A stretch of 60,361 nt of DNA, from NCBI GenBank assembly GCA_050013075.1, contig JBEKFZ010000015.1, positions 1 through 60,361 of the forward strand. Reading direction: 5' to 3'. Below, in pieces: positions 25,292-33,397 of this stretch. A model generated the notes under the pieces. That model had not been told where the DNA came from and did not search any database. It worked only from the letters and a program-made list of their open reading frames with translations. Source of the DNA: JBEKIK01 sp050013075 (lineage in GTDB: Bacteria > Planctomycetota > Planctomycetia > Pirellulales > Thermoguttaceae). The translations under genes and the position numbers were made by a program. Positions within the stretch are counted from its first letter, which is position 1. Every line of letters starts with the position of its first letter.

Positions 25292-27366
25292 ATATCAAGA
25301 TACTCTTGATTCTGATTCCGGCGTTGCCGTTGGCGGCGGCGCTGCTGACGGCGATGCTGGGGCCTCGGGTGTTGCGCGCCCGAAGCCATTGGCCCGTTGT
25401 TTTAGGATTGTCGCTCTCTTGCGCGGCCAGTTTTATGTTGGTCCATCAAGTTCATCGGGCGAGTTCGGAAACGGCACAACAGAGTGTCTCCAAAACAGTC
25501 TTGGGTTATGAAAAAATTGTCACCCTATGGTCTTGGGCACGGACTGATGCCGCATATTCGCAGTCGCCGGCAACCGGCACGACTTCAACTCAACCACCGA
25601 GCCGGGGTGATTTCAGCGTGGATGTAGTTCTGCGGGCCGATCCGCTTACGGCCGTTATGCTGGCCGTTGTCACGTTTATATCTTTATTGGTTGCGGTCTA
25701 TTCAATAGGTTACATGCATGGGGACCGGGGATACTGGCGATTTTACAGTTATATTTCGCTTTTTGTATTCTCGATGACAATGTTGGTTTTGGTGAGCAAC
25801 TTCGTGTTGCTTTACGTTTTTTGGGAAGCTGTAGGGCTGTGCAGTTATTTGCTGATCGGCTTTTGGTATGAAAAACCGGCGGCAGTGGCGGCCGGAAAAA
25901 AGGCGTTTTTGGTCAACCGCATCGGCGATTTCGGTTTCGCCTTGGGCATTTTCTTGATCTGGACCGTCTACGGCACGCTTGACTTTCACGATACGGTGGT
26001 CAACGGCGCAGTCACAAACGCAGGCATATTAGGACAGACGCGTCTGGCGGCGCCGGGCTTATTTGTCGGTGGTTTGACAGGCACCGCGATTTGTCTGCTG
26101 TTATTGCTGGGCGCTTGCGGCAAGAGCGCGCAGTTCCCATTGCACGTGTGGCTGCCCGACGCCATGGAAGGTCCCACGCCCGTGAGCGCATTGATACACG
26201 CCGCCACGATGGTAACGGCCGGGGTGTACATGCTTGCCCGGTGCATGCCGCTGTACTCGGTTTCGCCGACTGCTTTGCACGCGGTGACGATCATTGGCGG
26301 CGTCACGGCATTATTGGGGGCTTTCATCGCGATAACTCAGACCGATCTGAAACGCATCCTCGCATATTCGACCGTCAGTCACTTGGGCTACATGTTTTTG
26401 GCCATGGGCACGGGCACGCTGATAGGGGCGACCGCGGGCATGTTCCACCTGGTGACCCATGCGTTTTTTAAAGCCCTGCTTTTCTTGGCCGCCGGGAGCG
26501 TAATGCACGCCATGGGCGGAGTGATCGACATTAGGCGTTTTGGCGGCCTGCGGCGTCGCCTGCCCGTTACGCATTGGACGTTCCTGTTCGGCGCCCTGGC
26601 ATTGATAGGTTTGTGGCCGTTTGCCGGCTTTTGGAGCAAGGATGCGATCTTGCTGGCCTTGGCGGAAAAATCGCCGCCGGGAATGATAGATCCGGTTTAT
26701 CAATTCTTCTTCTGGGCAACGTTATTAGGGATCCTGTTGATGGTTGTGTATACCTTCCGGCCGTTTATCATTACGTTTTATGGTAAAGAAAAAGTGCCTG
26801 AAGAGGCAGGCGCACACACGCACGAATCTTTGCCATCGATGGCAGTGCCGATGATAATTCTTGCCGTGGGATCTTTGATTGTTGGGGCATGGCTGGAATG
26901 GTCTCACGTTCTGAGCGATATGCTTGCCCGCACGCCGTCTCTGGCTTTCTTAGGCAATGAAGTTCATACAGCCGCCCGGGAAAAATTGCACAATTCCATT
27001 GCCGTTAAGAGCATGGTTTTAGTGCTGATCGGCTTGCTATTTACGACGTTGCTATATATCGGCAGGCGGCGTATGGTCGAAAAGATAACAGCGGCTTTGG
27101 ATTTGATCGGGCTGTACCGGCTCTCGTATGGGAAATTCTTTTTCGATCCGCTATACTTTGTGCTCGTTGTTCGGCCGCTTGAGATATTTGCGCGGTTTTG
27201 CGCTTGGTTCGATCGTAATGTTATCGATCTAACGGTCGATATAATTGGATTTTTGCCGAAGTTGATTGGTTTATTAATGCGGCCGTTGCAGGGCGGACTG
27301 ATCCAGTTTTACGCCCTGGCAATGGTTTTGGGAGTTTTAGTATTGATGATTGTATTGTTGATGTAA
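25285..27366 (+). CDS. nuoL: NADH-quinone oxidoreductase subunit L
   Basis: 693 aa, the distal antiporter-like proton-pumping subunit with the long lateral helix. Seen: FWEAVGLCSYLLIGFWYEKP (Glu of TM5), KSAQFPLHVWLPDAMEGPTPVSALIHAATMVTAG (core Lys and His), RILAYSTVSHLGYMFLAMG, LWPFAGFWSKD, and a C-terminal amphipathic stretch. Complete. The 162 bp after it hold three tandem copies of a palindromic repeat. Confidence 0.96.
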   Translation: MNDIKILLILIPALPLAAALLTAMLGPRVLRARSHWPVVLGLSLSCAASFMLVHQVHRASSETAQQSVSKTVLGYEKIVTLWSWARTDAAYSQSPATGTTSTQPPSRGDFSVDVVLRADPLTAVMLAVVTFISLLVAVYSIGYMHGDRGYWRFYSYISLFVFSMTMLVLVSNFVLLYVFWEAVGLCSYLLIGFWYEKPAAVAAGKKAFLVNRIGDFGFALGIFLIWTVYGTLDFHDTVVNGAVTNAGILGQTRLAAPGLFVGGLTGTAICLLLLLGACGKSAQFPLHVWLPDAMEGPTPVSALIHAATMVTAGVYMLARCMPLYSVSPTALHAVTIIGGVTALLGAFIAITQTDLKRILAYSTVSHLGYMFLAMGTGTLIGATAGMFHLVTHAFFKALLFLAAGSVMHAMGGVIDIRRFGGLRRRLPVTHWTFLFGALALIGLWPFAGFWSKDAILLALAEKSPPGMIDPVYQFFFWATLLGILLMVVYTFRPFIITFYGKEKVPEEAGAHTHESLPSMAVPMIILAVGSLIVGAWLEWSHVLSDMLARTPSLAFLGNEVHTAAREKLHNSIAVKSMVLVLIGLLFTTLLYIGRRRMVEKITAALDLIGLYRLSYGKFFFDPLYFVLVVRPLEIFARFCAWFDRNVIDLTVDIIGFLPKLIGLLMRPLQGGLIQFYALAMVLGVLVLMIVLLM

Positions 27367-27369
27367 AGA

Positions 27370-27456
27370 AAACCGTTTACGATTCCGCGATGGAATAATC
27401 CGAACCGCTTGCGGCTTCGCGCTGGAATAGAACCGCTTGCGGTTTCGCGATGGAAT
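27370..27456. repeat. Three tandem copies of a ~28-bp palindromic repeat upstream of nuoM
   Basis: Copies at 27402-27428 and 27430-27456 differ at two positions (GAACCGCTTGCGG then Y-TTCGCG-M-TGGAAT). A degenerate copy is at 27371-27396. Each holds the AACCGC/GCGGTT palindrome seen at 14585 and 23927. 27461-27528 carries a further GCGACCGACC / ACCATG..CATGGT palindrome before the nuoM ATG. Confidence 0.85.
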
Positions 27457-27528
27457 TAAGAGAATCGCGACCGACCAACCGACCATGTTCCGCATGGTGC
27501 CCGTCACGGCTTTATGGAATGAAAATAA

Positions 27529-29346
27529 ATGCCGAATCCCAATTGCTTATTGTTAACGGCAGTGTTTTTTCCGTTGATTATGGCGTTGCTGCTGCCGAGA
27601 AGCCGCGAGCGGTCGCGGTTGTACGCCCTGATCGCGGTGCTGTTGACGTTTGCCGTTGCCGCCGTATTGATTTACCTCTATCCGAGCGGGACTGATTTTG
27701 CCAAGACCGATCTTTCTTGGTTCGGCATGCAGAGTATCGACATCCGTTTCAGCATTGCCTTGGATGGTTTAAGCCTGTGGCTTTTCGGCCTGACCGCGCT
27801 TTTAATGATTGTGGCGGTATTGGTCGGCTGGGAAGCTATTGCCGAGCAGGCCTCGCTATACTATCGGTTGTTATTGATTCTCGAAACCGGCATGTTGGGC
27901 GTATTTACCGCCCGGGATATCATTCTTTTTTACGTGTTCTTCGAGTTCACGCTGATTCCACTGTTCTTCATCATCGGCATTTGGGGACATGAACAGCGTA
28001 GACATGCGGCGATCAAGTTTTTCATCTTCACTTTGGCGGGGAGCGTGCTGACTTTTTTGGGTCTTCTGGCGATAGTTCTTTGGGATTACTATCATCCAAT
28101 CGGCGACCCGACGACGTGGAAAATGACTTTCTCTATTCCTGCATTAACCGCCAGTTTGGCAATTCGGCCCATGGATTCGGCGGCGCAGACGTGGATATTT
28201 TTGGCGCTGTTTGCCGGATTCGCCGTAAAAGTGCCGCTGCTCCCGTTGCACACCTGGTTGCCGCTGGCTCACGTCGAAGCGCCCACGGCCGGGAGTGTGA
28301 TCCTTGCCGGCGTGCTATTGAAGATCGGGGCATACGGGTTCGTGCGATTCAACCTGCCGATGCTGCCTTACGCCTCGGAGCGTTTCATGCCCTTTGTGCT
28401 TTGGTTGGCATTGGCCGGAGTTATTTACGGTTCCCTGGTCGCTCTGGCTCAACAGGATATCAAGCGGTTGATCGCCTATTCCAGCATCGCTCACATGGGA
28501 TTCTGCATGATCGGATTGTTTTCCGCCACTCCTTTGGGCATCGAGGGCGGAACACTACAAATGATCAACCACGGCCTGTCGACCGGCGGACTTTTCGCCG
28601 TTGCGGGCATGATTTACGAACGATATCACACGCGGCGGATTGCCGATCTTGGCGGATTATCGCGGAGGCTGCCCGTGCTCAGTTTCTTTATGCTCGTGCT
28701 GACGCTTTCCAGCATCGGACTGCCCGGGCTGAACGGATTCGTGGGGGAATTTTTGCTGCTTTTGGGCATGTTCCAGCGCGGTTGGACCGAAACCGCGCCT
28801 TTCTATGCCTGGCAATATCGTGTGATTGCCGTTCTGGCCCTCTCGGGCGTGGTTTTGGGAGCTTGGTACATGTTGTGGTTGATCCAGCGTGTGTTTTTCG
28901 GTCCGCTTAAGGAACCTGAGGCCGGTGGTCCGCGCGAACCCGTCCGCGATCTTTGCTTCCGCGAAATCTTCGCCCTATCCTCGCTTGTGATATTCATCGT
29001 TTGGATCGGACTGCAACCCCGATTCTTCCTGGATCGCATGAGTCCCACGCTAAAAAATCTTACGTCCGGCATGATAGAAGCGACCACGATAAGGGAGCAT
29101 GGTTCAGGGTTCGGGGTTCGGGATTCGGAGTTCAGGGGTCAGGGGTTAGATGTCAGAATTCAACATTCAGTAATTAGCAATCAACATTCGGCATTCGGTA
29201 CGGAGTACGGAGAGGTTGTGAATTTATGTAGGGTGCGTGAAACGCACCCTACATATTGCTGTTCGTATTCCCCAGTCGATTATTTCATCCTTCATCCTTC
29301 ATCCTTCATCCTTTTCTATCCCCTAGCCCCGGCCGCCTTGCCATGA
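27529..29346 (+). CDS. nuoM: NADH-quinone oxidoreductase subunit M with repeat-encoded tail
   Basis: 605 aa, antiporter-like proton-pumping subunit. Seen: FYVFFEFTLIPLFFIIG (Glu of TM5), KVPLLPLHTWLPLAHVEAPTAGSVILAG, RLIAYSSIAHMGFCMIGLFS and GLPGLNGFVGEFLLL. The recognisable protein ends near residue 523 (FLDRMSPTLKNLTSGMIEATT). Residues ~524-605 are translated from a 16-unit heptamer array, a 13-bp palindrome and a CTTCATC array. The stop TGA overlaps the nuoN ATG in an ATGA arrangement, suggesting translational coupling. Confidence 0.94.
   Translation: MPNPNCLLLTAVFFPLIMALLLPRSRERSRLYALIAVLLTFAVAAVLIYLYPSGTDFAKTDLSWFGMQSIDIRFSIALDGLSLWLFGLTALLMIVAVLVGWEAIAEQASLYYRLLLILETGMLGVFTARDIILFYVFFEFTLIPLFFIIGIWGHEQRRHAAIKFFIFTLAGSVLTFLGLLAIVLWDYYHPIGDPTTWKMTFSIPALTASLAIRPMDSAAQTWIFLALFAGFAVKVPLLPLHTWLPLAHVEAPTAGSVILAGVLLKIGAYGFVRFNLPMLPYASERFMPFVLWLALAGVIYGSLVALAQQDIKRLIAYSSIAHMGFCMIGLFSATPLGIEGGTLQMINHGLSTGGLFAVAGMIYERYHTRRIADLGGLSRRLPVLSFFMLVLTLSSIGLPGLNGFVGEFLLLLGMFQRGWTETAPFYAWQYRVIAVLALSGVVLGAWYMLWLIQRVFFGPLKEPEAGGPREPVRDLCFREIFALSSLVIFIVWIGLQPRFFLDRMSPTLKNLTSGMIEATTIREHGSGFGVRDSEFRGQGLDVRIQHSVISNQHSAFGTEYGEVVNLCRVRETHPTYCCSYSPVDYFILHPSSFILFYPLAPAALP
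29101..29212. repeat. 16-unit heptamer array inside nuoM
   Basis: Perfectly phased: GGTTCAG, GGTTCGG (twice), GATTCGG, AGTTCAG, GGGTCAG, GGGTTAG, ATGTCAG, AATTCAA, CATTCAG, TAATTAG, CAATCAA, CATTCGG (twice), TACGGAG (twice). The unit changes gradually along the array, as expected from stepwise slippage and divergence. It is open in the nuoM frame. Confidence 0.95.
29226..29310. repeat. REP-like palindrome and CTTCATC heptamers at the nuoM/nuoN junction
   Basis: 29226-29254 is a 13-bp perfect stem (ATGTAGGGTGCGT / ACGCACCCTACAT) with a GAA loop. 29283-29310 is TTTCATC followed by three CTTCATC units. Both are translated as part of the NuoM tail. Confidence 0.92.
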
Positions 29347-30920
29347 CCGCGTCCACGATTTATTTTCTGCTGCCGGAGATCGTGCTCATTGCCGCGGCGG
29401 TGTTGATTTACATTGCGGGAGCTTTCTTTCAAACGCAAAAGGCGTGGCCTTGGATTGCTTTAACGGGAATCATCCTGGCCATGGTCTGTCTAAGCAGGCA
29501 GAATGGTGTAGCAGACAGCGGCGTTTTACAAAGCGACGGTTTTAGTCTTTATCTCCGCTGGCTAAATCTGGCGTCGGGACTGCTGTTGGTTTTACTGAAT
29601 TTCCGGCCGCTGATTAAAGGCGGGACGCAGGAGGCAATCGGATCGCTGTTGCTGGCGATTGCCGGCGGCATGTTGGTGGTCTCGGCCAACGACCTCATAC
29701 TATTGTTCATTGCTTTGGAATTGATATCAATTCCCACCTACATCTTGCTATATCTTGGTCCGGGCGACGTCGGATGCCAGGAATCCGCCGCAAAATACTT
29801 CTTTTTAAGCGTGCTGGCCTCGGCCATACTGCTTTACGGATTCAGTTTTATTTATGGCATTGCCGGCACGATGAATCTACACGGCATTCGGATCGCGCTG
29901 GCAAGCCTGCCGGACATGCCCAAGGGTTTTGACAACCTTGCCAAACTGGCCTTGGCGCTTACTTTTGCCGGACTGTGTTTTCGGCTGGCGGCCGTGCCGT
30001 TTCATTTTTACGCCCCCGACGTTTATCAGGGCACAACCAATTCAAATGCCGCATTGCTGTCGGTAATCCCCAAGGCGGCCGGCCTGGCTGTTTTGGTACG
30101 ATTGGTTTGGGCGGCCATGTCTAATATGGGACCATTCGCCTGGCAAATTACCATGGCCGTGTCGATACTGACCATGACCCTGGGCAATACCATGGCGCTG
30201 TGGCAGGACAATCCCCGCCGGATGATGGCTTATTCCTCGATTGCCCATGCCGGGTATTTGCTGATCGGACTTGCCGCGGCCTTGGCCATGCGGAACGATC
30301 CATCGCCGGGCCCATGGTATGGAATTGAGGCAATGTTGTTCTATTTGTGCGTTTATGCGATTGCTACTCTAGGCACCTTTGCGGTGCTGGAACTACTCGG
30401 TCAACCATCGCGGCGAATAGAAAGCATAGACGAACTTGCGGGACTGGGTCGTACCCGGCCGGCAGCCGCCGCTATGATGGCGGTATTCATGTTCAGCCTT
30501 ACCGGCATCCCGCCATTGGCGGGTTTTTGGGGCAAACTTCAGATATTCGGAAGCGCACTGTGCGTGTTTGACGGAGCAGGACAGCACTTGCACTCATGGT
30601 TTACGGGCTTGGCGATAGTCGGCGTACTGAACGCGGCGATTTCGGCGGGTTATTATTTGCGTATTGTGGGCGTTATGTATTTTCGTGCGACCTCGGCTGC
30701 GTCTCGAGCGGAGGGGGGATTTGGCGTATGGACGGCCGCAGTGGCATGTGCCTTAGTGACGGTATTTATCGGTTTTTACCCCAGACCGCTGGTAAAAGCA
30801 TCGAATCAAGCCCGGCCGGTAATATCCCAGACCCCAAAAATCGAGAAAACATTAGAAATAGGAGAATTCCGTAATCCCTTTAATGTAAGCCTATATGCAG
30901 ATTATGCATTTAGAGTTTGA
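29343..30920 (+). CDS. nuoN: NADH-quinone oxidoreductase subunit N
   Basis: 525 aa, third antiporter-like subunit of the membrane arm. Seen: LFIALELISIPTYILLYLG (Glu of TM5), FRLAAVPFHFYAPDVYQGTTNSNAALLSVIPKAAG (Lys/His channel), RMMAYSSIAHAGYLLIGLAA and LTGIPPLAGFWGKLQIF. It starts at ATG 29343, which shares ATGA with the nuoM stop. No SD precedes it (CCCCGGCCGCCTTGCC), so initiation probably depends on ribosomes finishing nuoM. Last gene of the run, followed by a terminator-like hairpin. Confidence 0.95.
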   Translation: MTASTIYFLLPEIVLIAAAVLIYIAGAFFQTQKAWPWIALTGIILAMVCLSRQNGVADSGVLQSDGFSLYLRWLNLASGLLLVLLNFRPLIKGGTQEAIGSLLLAIAGGMLVVSANDLILLFIALELISIPTYILLYLGPGDVGCQESAAKYFFLSVLASAILLYGFSFIYGIAGTMNLHGIRIALASLPDMPKGFDNLAKLALALTFAGLCFRLAAVPFHFYAPDVYQGTTNSNAALLSVIPKAAGLAVLVRLVWAAMSNMGPFAWQITMAVSILTMTLGNTMALWQDNPRRMMAYSSIAHAGYLLIGLAAALAMRNDPSPGPWYGIEAMLFYLCVYAIATLGTFAVLELLGQPSRRIESIDELAGLGRTRPAAAAMMAVFMFSLTGIPPLAGFWGKLQIFGSALCVFDGAGQHLHSWFTGLAIVGVLNAAISAGYYLRIVGVMYFRATSAASRAEGGFGVWTAAVACALVTVFIGFYPRPLVKASNQARPVISQTPKIEKTLEIGEFRNPFNVSLYADYAFRV

Positions 30921-30937
30921 GTAATTTACAAAAAAAC

Positions 30938-30991
30938 CACCGCTCCAGCCTGCCCCAACTCTAATAGCCCGAAGCGGTGATGAGTTTTTTT
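30938..30991 (+). terminator. Probable terminator after nuoN
   Basis: A 7-bp stem CACCGCT / AGCGGTG flanks a 28-nt loop. It is followed within four bases by a run of seven T. The loop is long for an intrinsic terminator, so efficiency is uncertain, but the site is 18 bp after nuoN. Confidence 0.5.
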
Positions 30992-31246
30992 GCTGAACGG
31001 CACTATCCACATCTTTGAATTATTACGGTATTATTACCATCGCCAATGACAACTATATGTCACCCCGGCGAAAGAGTATTTCATATTTCGTATAAATTAA
31101 TGACAACAATAAACCGTTGAGTAAAGAGGAAAGAGGCAAAAAGGGCAGAATAGAGAAGCTGTTTATCTTTTTTTGATTTAAATAGATTATTTTCCCTTTT
31201 TCCAATTTTCCCTTTTCTTACACCGTTATTTGCCCACAGATATTTG
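30992..31246. other. AT-rich gap with heptamer-like purine and pyrimidine runs
   Basis: No gene seen. 31121-31162 reads as degenerate heptamers (GTAAAGA, GGAAAGA, GGCAAAA, AGGGCAG, AATAGAG). 31188-31222 is the pyrimidine counterpart (TATTTTC, CCTTTTT, CCAATTT, TCCCTTT). Together they could pair. The promoter of the AAA-regulator gene probably lies here but no clear box was identified. Confidence 0.5.
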
Positions 31247-32680
31247 ATGGCTACCAAACAGATCCATGCAAAGTCGCTTGCTCGGCTGCTCAATTCGGCC
31301 CCGCACCCGGTTTATGTATTGGATGATGATTTGACGATTGTTTTCCTCAACCAGGACTGTAGTAATTGGCTGGGGCCAATTGCCGAGCAACTGCCCGGAA
31401 CAAAATGCTTGTACCATACCCCGGCCGCGGTTTTTACCCCCGAAACGGTTGCGGCCGGACTGTGTCCTCCGCCAGGGGTGATTGCAGGTCAGGACGTTTC
31501 GGCCGTTGTTTCTTATTACGGCGAAGACAGTCGAATGCGGCGGCGGCGTGTGTGGTTTCACCCTTTCGGATCGCCTCCCGGAGACGTGATCGGGGTGATT
31601 GCGGAAGTGGATACGGTTGATTTGCCGGAGGATATTTCAGCCTTGGATAATGAAACCGGCGAGGAACCTCGGGGCATCGAGTTGCACGAGGCAATCCGCC
31701 GTTTTCGGCAAGAGGCGGCCGGACGACTTCGAGCCGATCGACTGGTGGGTGCAAGTCCGGCCATGCTTCTGGCCCGGCACCAAGTCGAGTTGGCGGAGGC
31801 CGGCCGGTTTAGCGTGCTTTTGGTCGGACCTCCGGGCAGCGGGCGTCAACACCTTGCCGCGGCCATTCATTACGCTAGCCCTTTGGATCGTACTGCAACG
31901 CTGCCGGCCGGAGGATTGATTCCCTTGGACTGTTCCCTAGTGGCGGGAGATTTAATTTTATCGACCCTGGCCGCAATTGTCCGGGCGAACCCTCCTGGCG
32001 AAAAAAACCGGCAAACGAGCATATTGTTAAATCACGTGGATGAAATTTCCGCCGAATTGCAGATGGAGTTGGCCGTCTTTTTAACTAGGAAACCCTTCAC
32101 CTTCCGCTTGATTTCCACGGCCAGGATTGCCTTGACCGAACTGAGCGCCCGGGGTCAGTTCCGCGGGGATCTGGCGGCGATTCTAAGCACGATAACGATT
32201 GTTTTGCCGCCGCTTATTGATCGCCGGGAAGACCTGCCGCTTTTGGTACAGGCGTTCTTGGAAGAATGTAATGCCCGGGGCGCTAAACAGGTCGGCGGTT
32301 TCACACAGGAGGCGCTGGATCAACTCTATTTCTATTCGTGGCCGGGTAATCTTGATGAACTGATGGAAACAACGGCCGAGGCCCACCGTCATGCCGCCGG
32401 ACCTGAGATCGGCGTGGACGATCTGCCCGAGCGGCTGCACCTGGCCGCGCAAGCGGCGGCCTATCCGAGGAGGCCGGAAGAGAAAATCGTGCTGGATGAA
32501 TATCTGGGCCGAGTGGAGCGCGAGTTGATCCGCCGCGCCCTGGCCCGATCGAAAGGAAACAAAGCCAAAGCCGCCCGACTGCTGGGCCTGACCCGGCCCC
32601 GGCTGTATCGCCGCATGGTGCAATTGGGCCTGGAAGAAAGGCCAAAAGACGATGGAAATGCAGCGGGTTCGCAACAGTAA
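31247..32680 (+). CDS. NtrC-type AAA+ regulator lacking the GAFTGA loop
   Basis: 477 aa. A PAS-like N-terminal domain (ARLLNSAPHPVYVLDDDLTI) covers residues ~8-120. The AAA+ domain (~165-380) has a Walker A variant GPPGSGRQ (Arg for Lys), Walker B-like ILLNHVDEIS, a sensor/arginine region RGQFRGDLAAIL...LPPLIDRREDLPLLV and YSWPGNLDEL. A C-terminal Fis-type HTH (NKAKAARLLGLTRPRLYRRM) binds DNA. The GAFTGA loop that contacts sigma-54 is missing from the shortened stretch between Walker A and B, so it probably does not activate sigma-54. The PAS and HTH domains look intact. Confidence 0.8.
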   Translation: MATKQIHAKSLARLLNSAPHPVYVLDDDLTIVFLNQDCSNWLGPIAEQLPGTKCLYHTPAAVFTPETVAAGLCPPPGVIAGQDVSAVVSYYGEDSRMRRRRVWFHPFGSPPGDVIGVIAEVDTVDLPEDISALDNETGEEPRGIELHEAIRRFRQEAAGRLRADRLVGASPAMLLARHQVELAEAGRFSVLLVGPPGSGRQHLAAAIHYASPLDRTATLPAGGLIPLDCSLVAGDLILSTLAAIVRANPPGEKNRQTSILLNHVDEISAELQMELAVFLTRKPFTFRLISTARIALTELSARGQFRGDLAAILSTITIVLPPLIDRREDLPLLVQAFLEECNARGAKQVGGFTQEALDQLYFYSWPGNLDELMETTAEAHRHAAGPEIGVDDLPERLHLAAQAAAYPRRPEEKIVLDEYLGRVERELIRRALARSKGNKAKAARLLGLTRPRLYRRMVQLGLEERPKDDGNAAGSQQ

Positions 32681-32697
32681 GAACCTATTAAACATAT

Positions 32698-32775
32698 TTA
32701 GCTCCGGGTGAATACACCCGGGGCCGCGTGAAATGTTTTCCCTTTTTAACTCCCCGTGTATTCACGGCGGATTAA
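32698..32775. repeat. Two related hairpins after the AAA regulator
   Basis: 32704-32721 is CCGGGTG-AATA-CACCCGG and 32754-32767 is CCGTG-TATT-CACGG. The two blocks, each with an ATTTA-like flank, are approximate inverted copies. Possible terminator or dispersed element. Confidence 0.6.
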
Positions 32776-32829
32776 ATATCGATTTCGTAACATCCTGACA
32801 ATATAAACTCATTGCATCGGAGCAATTCC

Positions 32830-33273
32830 ATGACACAAATTGCCGATGAACTTACGCAAGTCGTACAGTCCGCGGCCGAAAGGCTCAGGTCCATAAGCGC
32901 GGCTGAGGCGGGATTCAAGCCGTCCGAATCCAAGTGGTCCAAAAAAGAGGTCATAGGGCACCTGATTGACTCGGCCGCTAACAATCATCAACGTTTTGTG
33001 CGCGCGCAACAGGCTTCCGAGCTTGTTTCGCCCGCGTACGACCAGGAAAAATGGGTGATCGTGCAAGATTATAACAGCACGTCATGGCCCGACTTGAAAG
33101 AGTTGTGGCGCTTGTACAACCTGCACCTGGCGCACGTCATCAGGCGCATTCCGGCCGAGAAACTGGGGATAAAGTGCACTATCGGCGGCAAAGAGCCTGT
33201 TACCCTGGGCAACATCATAGATCAATATCTTGTCCATTTGAAACACCATTTGGATAAGATCGGCGTGCTATAG
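32830..33273 (+). CDS. DinB-like four-helix protein
   Basis: 147 aa from MTQIADEL, with CGGAG 7 nt upstream. The pattern SKWSKKEVIGHLIDSAANNHQRF near residue 35 and YLVHLKHHLDKI at the C-terminus gives the three-His metal site of the DinB/YfiT superfamily. Members are metal-dependent thiol-linked transferases or related enzymes; the substrate here is unknown. Short and complete, transcribed alone. Confidence 0.75.
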   Translation: MTQIADELTQVVQSAAERLRSISAAEAGFKPSESKWSKKEVIGHLIDSAANNHQRFVRAQQASELVSPAYDQEKWVIVQDYNSTSWPDLKELWRLYNLHLAHVIRRIPAEKLGIKCTIGGKEPVTLGNIIDQYLVHLKHHLDKIGVL

Positions 33274-33397
33274 ACGGGACGCCGAGATTTGTCATTTAAC
33301 GGCCCGTTTGCATTGCACAATAATCTTGACTATGGTCCTCGATTGGCGTATCTTCTATATGGGCTGAAATCAAACATAAATACGACATAAATCACAG

